Shown in pieces: positions 19,964-28,960 of a DNA stretch of 64,000 bases. The translations under genes were made by a program, and so were the position numbers. The notes beneath the pieces were generated by a model. The model worked only from the letters and a program-made list of their open reading frames with translations. It was not told where the DNA came from and searched no databases. Position 1 is the first letter of the stretch. Each line of letters opens with the position of its first letter. Origin of the DNA: JBBWZH01 sp035544115. Its GTDB lineage: Bacteria > Actinomycetota > Actinomycetes > Mycobacteriales > CADCTP01. The stretch lies in NCBI GenBank assembly GCA_963714145.1, contig OY970235.1:6634001-6698000 (forward strand), in the 5' to 3' direction.

Positions 19964-21223
19964 TCACCCGTTCACGGACTGCGCGAGCCGACCGGTGAGG
20001 AACTCCCGTTCCGCCTCGTTGTCCGCCAGCTCCAGCGCCCGGCGGTACGCCTCGGCCGCCTCCGCATGGCGGTCGAGGCGGCGGTACAGCTCAGCTTTGA
20101 CCGAGGGCACGTAGTGGTAGCCGGCGAGGTGGTCGTCCCGTTCGAGTCGCTCGACCTCCCGCAGTGCGGCGGCCGGGCCGGCGACCATCGCCATGGCCAC
20201 CGCCCGGTTCAACTCCACCACCGGGGACGGCCACACGGTCAGCAGTTCGCCGTACAGCACGAGCACCTGTTCCCAGTCGGTGTCCGCGTACGTCGGCGCG
20301 GTGGCGTGCAACGCCGCGATGGCCGCCTGCAACGCGAACCGTCCAGGGATCCCACCACGAAGGGCATCCACTACGAGCTGGTGGCCTTCGGCGATCATCG
20401 CCCGGTCCCACTTGGACCGGTCCTGGTCCGCCAGCAGCAACAGCCGGCCGGTGGCGTCGGTACGCGTCGCCCGGCGGGCGTGGTTCACCAGGAGCAGCGC
20501 GAGCAGGCCACGGACCTCACATTCGTTCGGCATCAGCGTATGCAACGTGCGCGCCAGGTCCACAGCTCGTTCGGCCAGGTCGACGCGGGTCAGGTCGTCG
20601 CCGGACGGCGCCGTGTGGCCGGTGGTGAACAGGAGGTGGATCACGGTGAGCACCGCGTCGAGGCGGTCTGGGAGTTCGCTGGCGGCGGGCATCCGGAACG
20701 GGACGTGCGCCTCCGCGATCTTCTTCTTGGCGCGGCCGATCCGGGCTCGCAACGTCGTTGCGGAGACCAGGAACATCTGCGCGATGTCCGGCGTGTCCAG
20801 GCCGCAGACCAGGCGCAAGGTGAGCGCTATCTGGCCTTCCGGGCGCAGGGCCGGGTGGCAGCACATGAAGATCAGGTTCAGCCGGTCGTCGCGGCCGGCC
20901 GAGTCGCCGGTGAAGCTCACCTCCGCCACCTCGTCGACGACCAGCAGCGGCATCTTCGCCCGGAACACCTGGGCCCGACGCAGGGCGTCCAGCACGTTGC
21001 GCCGGGCCGCAGTGACCAGCCAGGCCCCGGGGTTCGCCGGTACGCCGCCCTCAACCCAGGTCCGCAGCGCGGCGACGTACGCGTCCTGCACGCACTCCTC
21101 GGCCAGGTCGAGGTCACGCGCGACGCGCACCGTCGCGGCGAGCACCTTGGCCCACTCGCGCCGGTGCGCGTCCGCTACCGCCCGTTGAACTTCGACCAGC
21201 GCCGGTCGGCGGGTGCCGGTCAC
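19964..21223 (-). CDS. ECF42-type RNA polymerase sigma factor with C-terminal TPR-like extension
   Basis: The 419-residue protein starts at GTG 21223, overlapping the YCII stop by four bases (GTGA). Residues 1-75 carry sigma region 2 (ECVQDAYVAALRTW, PGAWLVTAARR) and about 110-170 region 4 (LRLVCGLDTPDIAQMFLVSATTLRARIGRAKKKI). The long remainder, including a C-terminal helical repeat portion (AELYRRLDRHAEAAEAYRRALEL), is the extension found in group ECF42. That group is genetically linked to YCII/DGPF proteins, as here. It has no obvious tie to enediyne synthesis. Confidence 0.88.
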   Translation of the reverse strand: MTGTRRPALVEVQRAVADAHRREWAKVLAATVRVARDLDLAEECVQDAYVAALRTWVEGGVPANPGAWLVTAARRNVLDALRRAQVFRAKMPLLVVDEVAEVSFTGDSAGRDDRLNLIFMCCHPALRPEGQIALTLRLVCGLDTPDIAQMFLVSATTLRARIGRAKKKIAEAHVPFRMPAASELPDRLDAVLTVIHLLFTTGHTAPSGDDLTRVDLAERAVDLARTLHTLMPNECEVRGLLALLLVNHARRATRTDATGRLLLLADQDRSKWDRAMIAEGHQLVVDALRGGIPGRFALQAAIAALHATAPTYADTDWEQVLVLYGELLTVWPSPVVELNRAVAMAMVAGPAAALREVERLERDDHLAGYHYVPSVKAELYRRLDRHAEAAEAYRRALELADNEAEREFLTGRLAQSVNG

Positions 21224-21549
21224 ATCTCGATCAGGGGGCGGATCTCGACGCCGCCGTCCATGATCGGCAACAGCTTGCCGATCTCGATCGCCTGGTCCAG
21301 GTCACGGCACTCGACCACGAAGATCCCGGCGAAGGCTTCCTTGGTCTCCAGGAAGGGCCCGTCGGTGACGATGCCGCCCTTGCGGATCGTGGTGGCCACG
21401 CTGGACGGCTGCAACGGCTGCTCGCTGACCACGCGGGCGCCCATCGCCTCGATCTTGTCCCCGGCGGCCATGTTGGCCGCCATGACGTCGGCCGGGATGT
21501 CCTCGACCGGGATTTCCTTCTCGTAGATCAAAATCGCGTACTGCGGCAT
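21220..21549 (-). CDS. YciI/DGPF-domain protein, partner of the ECF42 sigma factor
   Basis: The 109-residue protein contains the diagnostic motif TDGPFLETKEAFAGIFVVEC in a ferredoxin-like YCII fold, with an N-terminal QYAILIYEKE strand. DGPF proteins are the standard neighbours of ECF42 sigma factors, although how they influence them is poorly known. Its stop overlaps the sigma-factor start, so the two are co-translated. The upstream gap to the hydroxylase gene (118 bp) probably holds the pair's promoter. Confidence 0.88.
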   Translation of the reverse strand: MPQYAILIYEKEIPVEDIPADVMAANMAAGDKIEAMGARVVSEQPLQPSSVATTIRKGGIVTDGPFLETKEAFAGIFVVECRDLDQAIEIGKLLPIMDGGVEIRPLIEM

Positions 21550-21667
21550 TCAACAGTCCTTGTCGTCGGGTGGCGTACTTGATCCGGTGGGGGTCAGTCG
21601 ATTACCCAGCGTGTCACACCGGTCAAACCAGGAGTACGCCAGGTGCCGCCACACCCGACTGCCCGGG

Positions 21668-23206
21668 TCACTCGTTCAGGCTGCTTGCGCGACTGGCCCG
21701 CAGGTTGGTGAACGACGACAGGTCGGGCACGGTCCAGCCGGCCAGGTCGTATTCGCCGAGGCACTGCTCGACGAACGCCTTGTAGTTGTCCAGCCGGCCG
21801 CTCGCCTCGTGCGCCGTCAGCAGCTCGATCCTGGTGTTCTCGTGGTTGCCGGCGTAGTTGCGCTCGTACAACTCGTGCCGGCCACCGAACTCGGTGCCCA
21901 CCGCGTCCCACAGCAGCTTCATCACCTTGACCCGTTCCACCGCGTCGGCGCCGTTCGCGCCGCGCAGGTACTTGTCGAGGTACGGCCGTATCTCCGGATT
22001 CCCGAAGTCCTCGGCGCTGGAGTTGAGGTAGATCAGCCCGCTGGCCACGTCCTGCAACACGATCTCACGCACCCGCGGATATCCGGTCTGCATGAACCAC
22101 CGGTACGCCATGCCGTACAGCGGATTCGGCAGCACCGCGCCGTCCCGCCACGGCACCGGGTTGCGCGCGGCGGCGTCGGACATCGCCTGGAACAGGTCCC
22201 GCCACGCGAGCACTTCACCGAGCCGGGATCGCACGCCCCGGAAGTCCTGCGTCCCGGTCAGTTCCAGGGCCTTGGCCAGCAGCCCGGCGATGAACTCCAG
22301 CTTCACCGCCAGCCGGGTGCAGCCGTGGAAAGTGAACCGCTCGACGAACCCGGACTGCCCGCTGAACAGCTGGACCTTGCCGACGTCGCCATAGACGAAC
22401 ACGTTCTCCCACGGGATGAGCACCTTGTCCAGCACGAGGATCGTGTCGTTCTCATCCAGCCGGGACGACAACGGGTAGTCGAAGGGGCTGCCCATCACCG
22501 CCGCGGTGGCCGCGTACGACGGGCGGCAGATCAGCTTCATGCCGGGCGCGTCCATCGGCACGGTCGCCACCAGGGCGAACCGCGCGTCCTTGACCGGCAA
22601 TCCGTAGTGGGCGACGAAGTTGTAGTGCGTCAGCACCGATCCGGTGGCGACGACCTTCGCCCCGCTGACCACGACCCCGGCGTCGGTCTCCTGCTCCACG
22701 TGGACGAACACGTCGGCGACCCGGTCCGGCGGCAGGTGCCGGTCGACCGGCGGGTGGACGATCGCGTGGTTCCAGTACAGCACCTTCTCCTGCGACTCCC
22801 GGTACCACCGCCGGGCGTTGTCCGCGAACGGTTCGTAGAATTCGGCGTTGGCGCCCAGGGTGCCCAGGAAGGACGCCTTGTAGTCCGGGCTACGGCCCAT
22901 CCACCCGTACGACAGCCTGGCCCAGCCGGCGATCGCCCGCTGGGCTGCCACGAGGTCGTCCGCGCTGCGGGGCGTGGTGAAGAACCGGTGGGTGTAGCCG
23001 TCGCTGCCGGTGTCGGTCGCGGCGGTGAGCACCGGTTGGTGCGCCGGATCGTGCAGGGCGTCGTACAACCGCGCCGTCATCCGGGCGGCGTTGTGGAAGG
23101 CCGGATGTGTCGTCACATCCTTGACCCGTTCGCCGTACAGGAAGATCTCGCGTCCGTCCCGAAGGCTTTCCAGGTACTCGTCGCCGGTGAGCGGCCGAGA
23201 ACTCAT
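21668..23206 (-). CDS. HpaB/SgcC-type FADH2-dependent hydroxylase
   Basis: I start it at ATG 23206 (MSSRPLTGDEYLESLRDGRE), nine bases after GAGGGGG, giving 512 residues. The sequence follows the 4-hydroxyphenylacetate 3-hydroxylase family throughout: GREIFLYGERVKDVTTHPAF at the N-terminus, SYGWMGRSPDYKASFLGTL, QETDAGVVVSGAKVVATGS, and KLLWDAVGTEFGGRHELYERNYAGNHE near the C-terminus. These two-component monooxygenases ortho-hydroxylate phenols. In C-1027, SgcC hydroxylates the carrier-tethered beta-tyrosine. The flavin reductase at 29793-30323 could supply FADH2. The natural partner here would be the adenylation-carrier protein at 47.9 kb (inference). Confidence 0.9.
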   Translation of the reverse strand: MSSRPLTGDEYLESLRDGREIFLYGERVKDVTTHPAFHNAARMTARLYDALHDPAHQPVLTAATDTGSDGYTHRFFTTPRSADDLVAAQRAIAGWARLSYGWMGRSPDYKASFLGTLGANAEFYEPFADNARRWYRESQEKVLYWNHAIVHPPVDRHLPPDRVADVFVHVEQETDAGVVVSGAKVVATGSVLTHYNFVAHYGLPVKDARFALVATVPMDAPGMKLICRPSYAATAAVMGSPFDYPLSSRLDENDTILVLDKVLIPWENVFVYGDVGKVQLFSGQSGFVERFTFHGCTRLAVKLEFIAGLLAKALELTGTQDFRGVRSRLGEVLAWRDLFQAMSDAAARNPVPWRDGAVLPNPLYGMAYRWFMQTGYPRVREIVLQDVASGLIYLNSSAEDFGNPEIRPYLDKYLRGANGADAVERVKVMKLLWDAVGTEFGGRHELYERNYAGNHENTRIELLTAHEASGRLDNYKAFVEQCLGEYDLAGWTVPDLSSFTNLRASRASSLNE

Positions 23207-23482
23207 CGAACATTGCCCCCTCTGGTCGCACGGCGCCTGCGCCGCCATCGTCACACCCCGGCCCGGTCGCCGGCATCTCCCTCGGTGCGGGCGACACGGC
23301 ACGCCAGGAGTTGTCCGCGCCAACTTTTCGTGACGCACATCAGCGGCGGTACCAGCTGGTCCAAGAAATGTACGAACCGCACTGGGAAAGGTGTTTGCGG
23401 CACAACACCGATGTGATGCTGCCCTTATCTGATCGCTCGCCGATCGACCGGTCATCCAGTCCTACCGAAAAGAGGGAACGCT

Positions 23483-25462
23483 ATGGCCGACAGCGGCAAG
23501 CTGACCGTCGATATCGTCCAGCAGGGCATCTGGGACATGCCACTGGAGTCCATGCCGCTCGCGTCCGGATACCTCAAGGCGACCGTCCTCGCGGACGACC
23601 TGCTCGCCACGAAGTTCGACGTCAGCATCCGCAACTTCCGGGGCAAGGTCACGCTGTCGTCCATGGCGTACCAGCTATTCAGCGAACGCGTCCCGGACGT
23701 GCTGGCGTTCTCGGTGTTCGGTTGGAGCTACCGCGCGTTCGGCGCCCTGGCCGCGACGTTCAAACAGCTCAACCCGGGCGGCTGGGTCATCTTCGGCGGC
23801 ACCCACGTCGCCAACCAGGCACAGCGGACCTTCGCGATGTTCCCCGAGGTCGACGTGGTCGTCAACGGCGAGGGAGAGCTCGTCTTCCGCGACCTGCTGC
23901 ACGCGTACCTCGACGGTCCCGAGGACGACACGTTGGCCGCGATCAACGGCATCTCCTTCCGGGACGCCGGCGGCACGCTCCACAACACCCCGGACCGCGA
24001 CCGTATCGCCAACCTGGACGACATCCCGTCGCCGTTCCTCACCAATGCCATCGAGATGACCGACGAACGCGGCCAGTTCCGCTACGACGTCGCGCTGATG
24101 GAGACCAACCGCGGGTGTCCGTACAAATGCGCCTTCTGCTACTGGGGTGGCGCGGTGGGCCAGAAGGTCCGGGCGTTCTCCCGGGAACGGCTGCGGGCGG
24201 AGCTGGAGTACTTCGCGAAGCTGCGCGTGCACACGATCGTGGTGTGCGACGCAAACTTCGGCCTGTTGCCCGGTGACCTGAAGTTTGTCGACGACCTGAT
24301 CGAGGTGCGTGACCAGTACGGGTTTCCGCGGGCGCTGGAGACGTCGTGGGCGAAGAACAAGTCCGCGACGTTCTACGCCATCGTGAAGAAGATGAAGGAG
24401 GCCGGCATGCGCAGTTCCTTCACGCTGGCCCTGCAGACGCTCGACAGCGACACCCTGGACCTGATGAACCGCAAGAACATGAAGGTCAACGACTGGGAGG
24501 ACCTGGCGGAGTGGCTGGACCGCGAAGGTCTCGACTGTTACGCGGAGCTGATCTGGGGCGCGCCGGGCGAGACCGTCGAGTCGTTCCTGGCCGGCTACGA
24601 CAAGCTGGCCCGGCGGGTGTCCCGGATCGCCTGCTACCCGATGCTGCTGCTGCCCAACACCGACTACGGCGACCGCCGGGACGTGCACGGGATCGCCTCG
24701 GTCCGCGGCGACAACGACGACTTCGAGTACGTGCTGAAGAACCGCAACGTGTCCTTCGCCGAGAACCAGTACATGCAGCGATTCCTGTTCTGGGCCAGGG
24801 TGATCGCCGAGATGGTCGTGCTGCGCCACACCTGGGTCGGCCTGCGTGAGCTCGCCGGCATCCGACAGACCTCGGTGCTGCGCAGCATCGACGAGTGGAT
24901 CGCGACCACCGACGACCTGGCGGCCGAACCGCTGCGCAGCACGGTGGACAGCGTGATCGTGGGCACCGGCGAGGTCGGCGCGGCTATCAGCTACCTCTAC
25001 CGGGAACCGGACGTCAAGCGGATGCTCACCCGGTGGTGGAACGAGTGCATCCGGCCGCAGGTCCCCGAGGAGGTGTCGGCACTGCTGGACGAGATGCTCC
25101 GCTACGACCTGCTGACCCAGCCGATCGCGGCGCCGCCGGGCGTCGACGAGCCGGACACCACGGGGTTCGAGTTCGTGAGCGTCCGCGGCGAGGAGTACTA
25201 CCGGCGCACCCTGCACCTCGGCTACGACGTCCCGACGATCGTCGCGGCGCTGCGGGCCGACCAGCAGCCGGATCTGAGCCGGAAACCCACCGACGTCGAC
25301 CTCTACTACAAGCCCGGGTGCGAGAGCGCGGTCGCGTCGACCAACCACGAGACCATCGTGCACTTCATGGCGATGACCGCCGAGGAGGTCATGGCCAACG
25401 CCGCGGCGCAGCCGGTCGGCAGCACCGTCGGCAGCCTGACCGGCGACAGGGGTTCGTGCTGA
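23483..25462 (+). CDS. B12-binding radical SAM methyltransferase (KedN5-like)
   Basis: The 659-residue enzyme (ATG 23483, after AGAGGGA) has an N-terminal cobalamin-binding Rossmann region (about 10-140: VFGWSYRAFGAL, IFGGTHVANQ) and a radical SAM domain with the cluster motif NRGCPYKCAFCYWG (C-x3-C-x2-C) near residue 210. The C-terminal 250 residues are family-specific. It resembles the class B methylcobalamin-dependent C-methyltransferases exemplified by KedN5 of kedarcidin, which extend a methoxy group carbon by carbon. No iterative naphthoate synthase is in the window, so the acceptor is unknown. It is divergent from the hydroxylase gene over 276 bp. Confidence 0.88.
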   Translation: MADSGKLTVDIVQQGIWDMPLESMPLASGYLKATVLADDLLATKFDVSIRNFRGKVTLSSMAYQLFSERVPDVLAFSVFGWSYRAFGALAATFKQLNPGGWVIFGGTHVANQAQRTFAMFPEVDVVVNGEGELVFRDLLHAYLDGPEDDTLAAINGISFRDAGGTLHNTPDRDRIANLDDIPSPFLTNAIEMTDERGQFRYDVALMETNRGCPYKCAFCYWGGAVGQKVRAFSRERLRAELEYFAKLRVHTIVVCDANFGLLPGDLKFVDDLIEVRDQYGFPRALETSWAKNKSATFYAIVKKMKEAGMRSSFTLALQTLDSDTLDLMNRKNMKVNDWEDLAEWLDREGLDCYAELIWGAPGETVESFLAGYDKLARRVSRIACYPMLLLPNTDYGDRRDVHGIASVRGDNDDFEYVLKNRNVSFAENQYMQRFLFWARVIAEMVVLRHTWVGLRELAGIRQTSVLRSIDEWIATTDDLAAEPLRSTVDSVIVGTGEVGAAISYLYREPDVKRMLTRWWNECIRPQVPEEVSALLDEMLRYDLLTQPIAAPPGVDEPDTTGFEFVSVRGEEYYRRTLHLGYDVPTIVAALRADQQPDLSRKPTDVDLYYKPGCESAVASTNHETIVHFMAMTAEEVMANAAAQPVGSTVGSLTGDRGSC

Positions 25463-25476
25463 CGAAGCCGACAACG

Positions 25477-25509
25477 CCGCGGCCCCCGTCCGGTGGACGG
25501 GGGCCGCGG
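25477..25509. terminator. Perfect 15-bp hairpin between convergent genes
   Basis: CCGCGGCCCCCGTCC (25477-25491) pairs perfectly with 25495-25509 around a 3-base loop. It lies between the radical SAM gene ending at 25462 and the methyltransferase gene ending at 25529, and would stop transcription in both directions. Confidence 0.85.
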
Positions 25510-25528
25510 TCCGGTGCGCGGCCGCGGT

Positions 25529-26521
25529 CTATCGGGGTTCCAGCTCGAAGATGACCTCGCTGACGGCGATGCCGATCCAGTGCGTGCGGCGCACCACCCA
25601 GCCGCCCTCCTCGAACACCGACTCCCAGTCGGTGACCGTCGGCAGGAAGACGCCCATCAAGGCGTGCGCGACCTCGAACCCGAGGGTGAAGACCGGCAGG
25701 TCGCGGTCGGCGACCCCGACCGTCCTGGTGGCGTCGCCGAGCAGGAACGTGCCGGCGCGGGGAAAGATCTCACGGAGCCGGCGCAGGGTCCGGACGCACT
25801 GCTGCCGTGGCCAGAAGTCGTGTCCCATCATGAAACACGTGAGCAGTTCGACCGCCGCAAACTCGGGCCGGGCCGCCATGGTGAGCACGTCATCGGTGAC
25901 CAGCGTGATCCGGTCGGCCAGGCCGGCCGCCGCGGCCGCGGCCGCCGCCTCGGCCAGCGCGGGCTCGGCGATGTCGATGCCCACGGCGTCCGCGTCCGGG
26001 AACCGGGACAGCAGTTGGACGAGCCGCTCCCCGCTGCCGCAACCCAGGTCCGCCACGACCGCGGGCGGGGTCGGCAACCGGTCGACCGCGTCCCAGAACC
26101 ACGGGTCGTAGCAGAAGGTGTTCATCTCCCGGCAGGCGAAGGCGATCGCCTTCGCGTCGCGCTGGTAGTAGTCACCCGTCCGGGCGGCCACGGGCAGCAG
26201 TTCGGGCATCCGGCGGAACACCTCACCGCTCCCCCGGGCCAGCCAATGGAAGAACGAACGCGTCCGGTACACCGCCGCGAAGTGGTCGGCGGGCACGACC
26301 TTGTTGTTGACGGTCTCGACGATGTCAACGGACGCCAGCGCCCGCACGACCCCGTGCGTCGACAACGGGTCGAGCTGGCGCTCCACGGCGAACTCGGGCA
26401 GGGTCAGCGCCCCGTCGCGGTGCAGGACGTCGAGGATGCCGACTTCCCACGCGGCGCCGATGGCAGACGCCGCGACGGCCGAGTTGAAGATGTGTGCCAC
26501 CGGGTCGGTGCTGTCATTCAT
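25529..26521 (-). CDS. SAM-dependent methyltransferase with helical N-terminal domain
   Basis: The 330-residue protein has an N-terminal winged-helix-like dimerisation region (about 1-120; LTLPEFAVERQLDPLSTHGVVR) and a Rossmann domain with motif I VVADLGCGSGERLVQLLSRF near residue 160 and acidic motif II VGIDIAEPAL. The central LLTCFMMGHDFWP and the C-terminal IAVSEVIFELEPR fit small-molecule methyltransferases of actinomycete clusters. The target (phenol, acid or carbon) cannot be deduced. It starts at ATG 26521, divergent from unbL. Confidence 0.82.
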   Translation of the reverse strand: MNDSTDPVAHIFNSAVAASAIGAAWEVGILDVLHRDGALTLPEFAVERQLDPLSTHGVVRALASVDIVETVNNKVVPADHFAAVYRTRSFFHWLARGSGEVFRRMPELLPVAARTGDYYQRDAKAIAFACREMNTFCYDPWFWDAVDRLPTPPAVVADLGCGSGERLVQLLSRFPDADAVGIDIAEPALAEAAAAAAAAGLADRITLVTDDVLTMAARPEFAAVELLTCFMMGHDFWPRQQCVRTLRRLREIFPRAGTFLLGDATRTVGVADRDLPVFTLGFEVAHALMGVFLPTVTDWESVFEEGGWVVRRTHWIGIAVSEVIFELEPR

Positions 26522-26709
26522 GGCGTCTCAACTACCTTCCAGTTGCGCTATTTCACTACACTTTCAGTTCCGCGCCGAGACCGGCACCTTCAGACGTGCG
26601 ATTCTCCGCGGGGCAGTGCGCCGGTCGAGTGCCGCAAGCTCCGAGAAGACACCACGGCGAAATCACGGCACGTTGGACCGGGGACACCCCATTCGTCGAG
26701 GAGGAACCA
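26522..26709. promoter_or_regulatory. Divergent promoter region with three CTTYCAG-like direct repeats
   Basis: The 188 bp between the methyltransferase and unbL hold three near-identical heptamers on the plus strand: CTTCCAG (26536-26542), CTTTCAG (26561-26567) and CCTTCAG (26587-26593), spaced 25 and 26 bp. The segment 26530-26575 is relatively A/T-rich. Regular spacing suggests a regulator-binding array, possibly for one of the AraC proteins, but seven-base repeats can arise by chance. A strong GAGGAGGA ribosome site precedes TTG 26710. Confidence 0.35.
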
Positions 26710-27696
26710 TTGGCCAACATCCTGGGAAAGGTCCGGCGGCGGGTCCTCACGCCCAGCACGTCCGAAACACGGCTCGCGGTCCGTGGATTTCCGGAAAAGA
26801 GTCAGGAATCCCGTGAGTTGCTGGAGGCCGTGGGCGGTTCGTTCCTCACCGGTTTCGCGTACGCCGCCGAAGCAGCCGCCGTGGGCGAGGTGGAACGACG
26901 CCTGGAAAGCCTGGAGCGCCAGTTCCAGGGCTTCGCCTACGAGGGCGCGGCCATGGCCCTCGCGATCCGCGACGGCCTGCCGCTGGGCCACCGCCACCAC
27001 ATCACCGACTTCCTCGCCGGCCCGGCGGAGCCGCACACGTACATGACGTACGTCGGGGTGGGCTGGGCGCTGGCCCGGGTCCCGAGGTTCTGCTGGCCGG
27101 CGGTGACCAGCGGCGTGACGGACCCGCTGCTGCGCTGGCTGGTCCACGACGGCTACGGCTTCCACCAGGCCTACTTCCAGACCGACAAGTACGTCCGCCA
27201 GCAGTTCCGGGAGCGGAACTTCGGCTGGCCCGCCGACGCCCCCGCGGGCTACCCGGCACGCGCCATCGACCAGGGCATCGGCCGGGCCATGTGGTTCGTC
27301 GGCGGCACCGACGTCACGCTGGTGACCAACATGATCAACAAGTTCGACGCCGACCGCAGGCCCGACCTGTACGCCGGGGTAGGCCTGGCCGCCACCTACG
27401 CCGGCGGCGTCGACGACCCGGAACTACGCGCCCTGGCCGCGCGGGCCGGCGACTGCCGGGCCCAACTGGCCCAGGGCAGCGCGTTCGCGGCCTCCGCCCG
27501 GGTGATCGCCGGCCTGGTGACCCCGCACACCGAACTGGCCACCCGCGTGCTCTGCGGCGTCACCCCGGACCAGGCGGACCGGATCTGCCAGAAGTCCATC
27601 CCCACCGAGGACCCGGACGACGGTCTCCCCGCGTTCGAGGTCTGGCGGCGGCGGATCGCCGAGGAACTGGCAGAAGCGCTGCCTGACCAGGCGTGA
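26710..27696 (+). CDS. unbL: Enediyne core protein UnbL (E3-like, DUF1702)
   Basis: I choose TTG 26710 because GAGGAGGA lies five bases upstream; the protein is then 328 residues. It is a soluble DUF1702 protein: FQGFAYEGAAMALAIRDGL, HTYMTYVGVGWALARV, HDGYGFHQAYFQTDKYV and ARAIDQGIGRAMWFVGG are the conserved blocks. UnbL is one of the five proteins shared by nearly all enediyne loci (PKSE, thioesterase, UnbL, UnbV, UnbU); its reaction is not established, but it is thought to act in turning the polyene into the enediyne core. A second member at 61180-62167 has the same corrected length and the same key blocks. Confidence 0.92.
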   Translation: MANILGKVRRRVLTPSTSETRLAVRGFPEKSQESRELLEAVGGSFLTGFAYAAEAAAVGEVERRLESLERQFQGFAYEGAAMALAIRDGLPLGHRHHITDFLAGPAEPHTYMTYVGVGWALARVPRFCWPAVTSGVTDPLLRWLVHDGYGFHQAYFQTDKYVRQQFRERNFGWPADAPAGYPARAIDQGIGRAMWFVGGTDVTLVTNMINKFDADRRPDLYAGVGLAATYAGGVDDPELRALAARAGDCRAQLAQGSAFAASARVIAGLVTPHTELATRVLCGVTPDQADRICQKSIPTEDPDDGLPAFEVWRRRIAEELAEALPDQA

Positions 27697-27727
27697 CGGC
27701 CCCAACTCCACAACCGGGGGCAGCACC

Positions 27728-28768
27728 GTGAGCCCGGTGGTTCCCGGCAAGGCGTTGCGTAGGTCGCTCGAACAGGTCCGGTACGTCAAGCCGGTCAAGT
27801 TCGGCGCGTCGGCCGGGCTCACCAGGGCGGTGTACCGGCAGGTCGAGCGGGAGTTCGGGATGCTGGCGCCGCCGGTCGCACTGCACTCCCCCGCGCCCGA
27901 GGTGATGGCCGCCAGCTGGGTGATCCTGCGGGAGACCATGATCGCGTCCTGGCATGCCTCGCGGTCCGCCAAGGAGGTCGTGGCGAGCACGGTGTCCGTC
28001 AACAACGCGTGCCCGTACTGCGTTGCCGTGCACAGCGCGACCCTGCACGGGCTGCTTCGGGACCCGACCGCCGCGGCGATCTCCGAGCTCCGGTTCGACG
28101 ACATCGTCGACCCGGAGCTGGCGGCCGTCGCCTCGTGGGTACGAACCGGCCGCCCGCCATCGTTGCCGCCGCAGCAGGCGCCCGAACTCGTCGGCGTGGC
28201 CGTCACGTTCGAGTACTTCAACCGGATGGTCAACGTGTTCCTCGACGAGTCGCCGCTGCCGCCGCACGTGCCGACCAGGATGCACGGCACCATGCTGCGG
28301 CTGCTCAGCGTGCTCATGCGGGGCCCGGCGAGCCGTCCGCACGAACCGGGCGCGTCCCTCGACCTGCTGCCCGCCGCCGGAACGACCGGAACGTGGGCCG
28401 CCGGCGCCCCGCACATCGCCGCGGCGTTCGCCCGCGCCGCAGCCGCCATCAACGCCGCCGGTGAGCGGTCGGTGCCGGACGCTGTCCGGCACCTCACCGA
28501 GGCCAAGCTGGCGGCCTGGGACGGCACACCCCTGGGGATCAGCCGGGCCTGGGTCGTCGACGCGGTGGCCGCGCTGCCGCCCGCGGACCGCCGTGCCGGC
28601 CGGATCGCCCTGCTCACGGCCCTGGCATCGCACCAGGTCGGCCGGGCCGACGTCGACGAGTTCACCGCCTCGGGCGCGGACGACCGCCGGTTGGTGGAGG
28701 TCGCGGCGTGGGCCAGCATGGCCGCCGCGTCGAGCCGGCTCGGGCCGATCACGGCCTCGTACCGGTGA
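27728..28768 (+). CDS. AhpD/carboxymuconolactone decarboxylase-like protein
   Basis: The 346-residue protein (GTG 27728) contains the alkylhydroperoxidase-D core: VVASTVSVNNACPYCVAVHSATLHG with the C-x2-C-x3-H redox/proton-relay motif near residue 95. Family members reduce peroxides or act as small decarboxylases. The C-terminal 200 residues form an additional helical region including RMHGTMLRLLSVL. It is 31 bp downstream of unbL and probably in the same operon. A redox or protective role during core formation is plausible but unproven. Confidence 0.75.
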   Translation: MSPVVPGKALRRSLEQVRYVKPVKFGASAGLTRAVYRQVEREFGMLAPPVALHSPAPEVMAASWVILRETMIASWHASRSAKEVVASTVSVNNACPYCVAVHSATLHGLLRDPTAAAISELRFDDIVDPELAAVASWVRTGRPPSLPPQQAPELVGVAVTFEYFNRMVNVFLDESPLPPHVPTRMHGTMLRLLSVLMRGPASRPHEPGASLDLLPAAGTTGTWAAGAPHIAAAFARAAAAINAAGERSVPDAVRHLTEAKLAAWDGTPLGISRAWVVDAVAALPPADRRAGRIALLTALASHQVGRADVDEFTASGADDRRLVEVAAWASMAAASSRLGPITASYR

Positions 28769-28960
28769 CCGCTTCGCGTGCACTACACGCTCCGGCCCGC
28801 GCCCACTACTTCGTGGTTGCCCGGTGAGAGCAATCAGGTGCATGTCATCGGCCGGCCGGCCCAACTATCGTGACATTCGAACAGAAATGTAGCCCCCTTC
28901 GCGAATGGGTCACGTTCACTTCGAATCGACGTCTCCTGGCATTTCGAGGAAGGAGATTGC

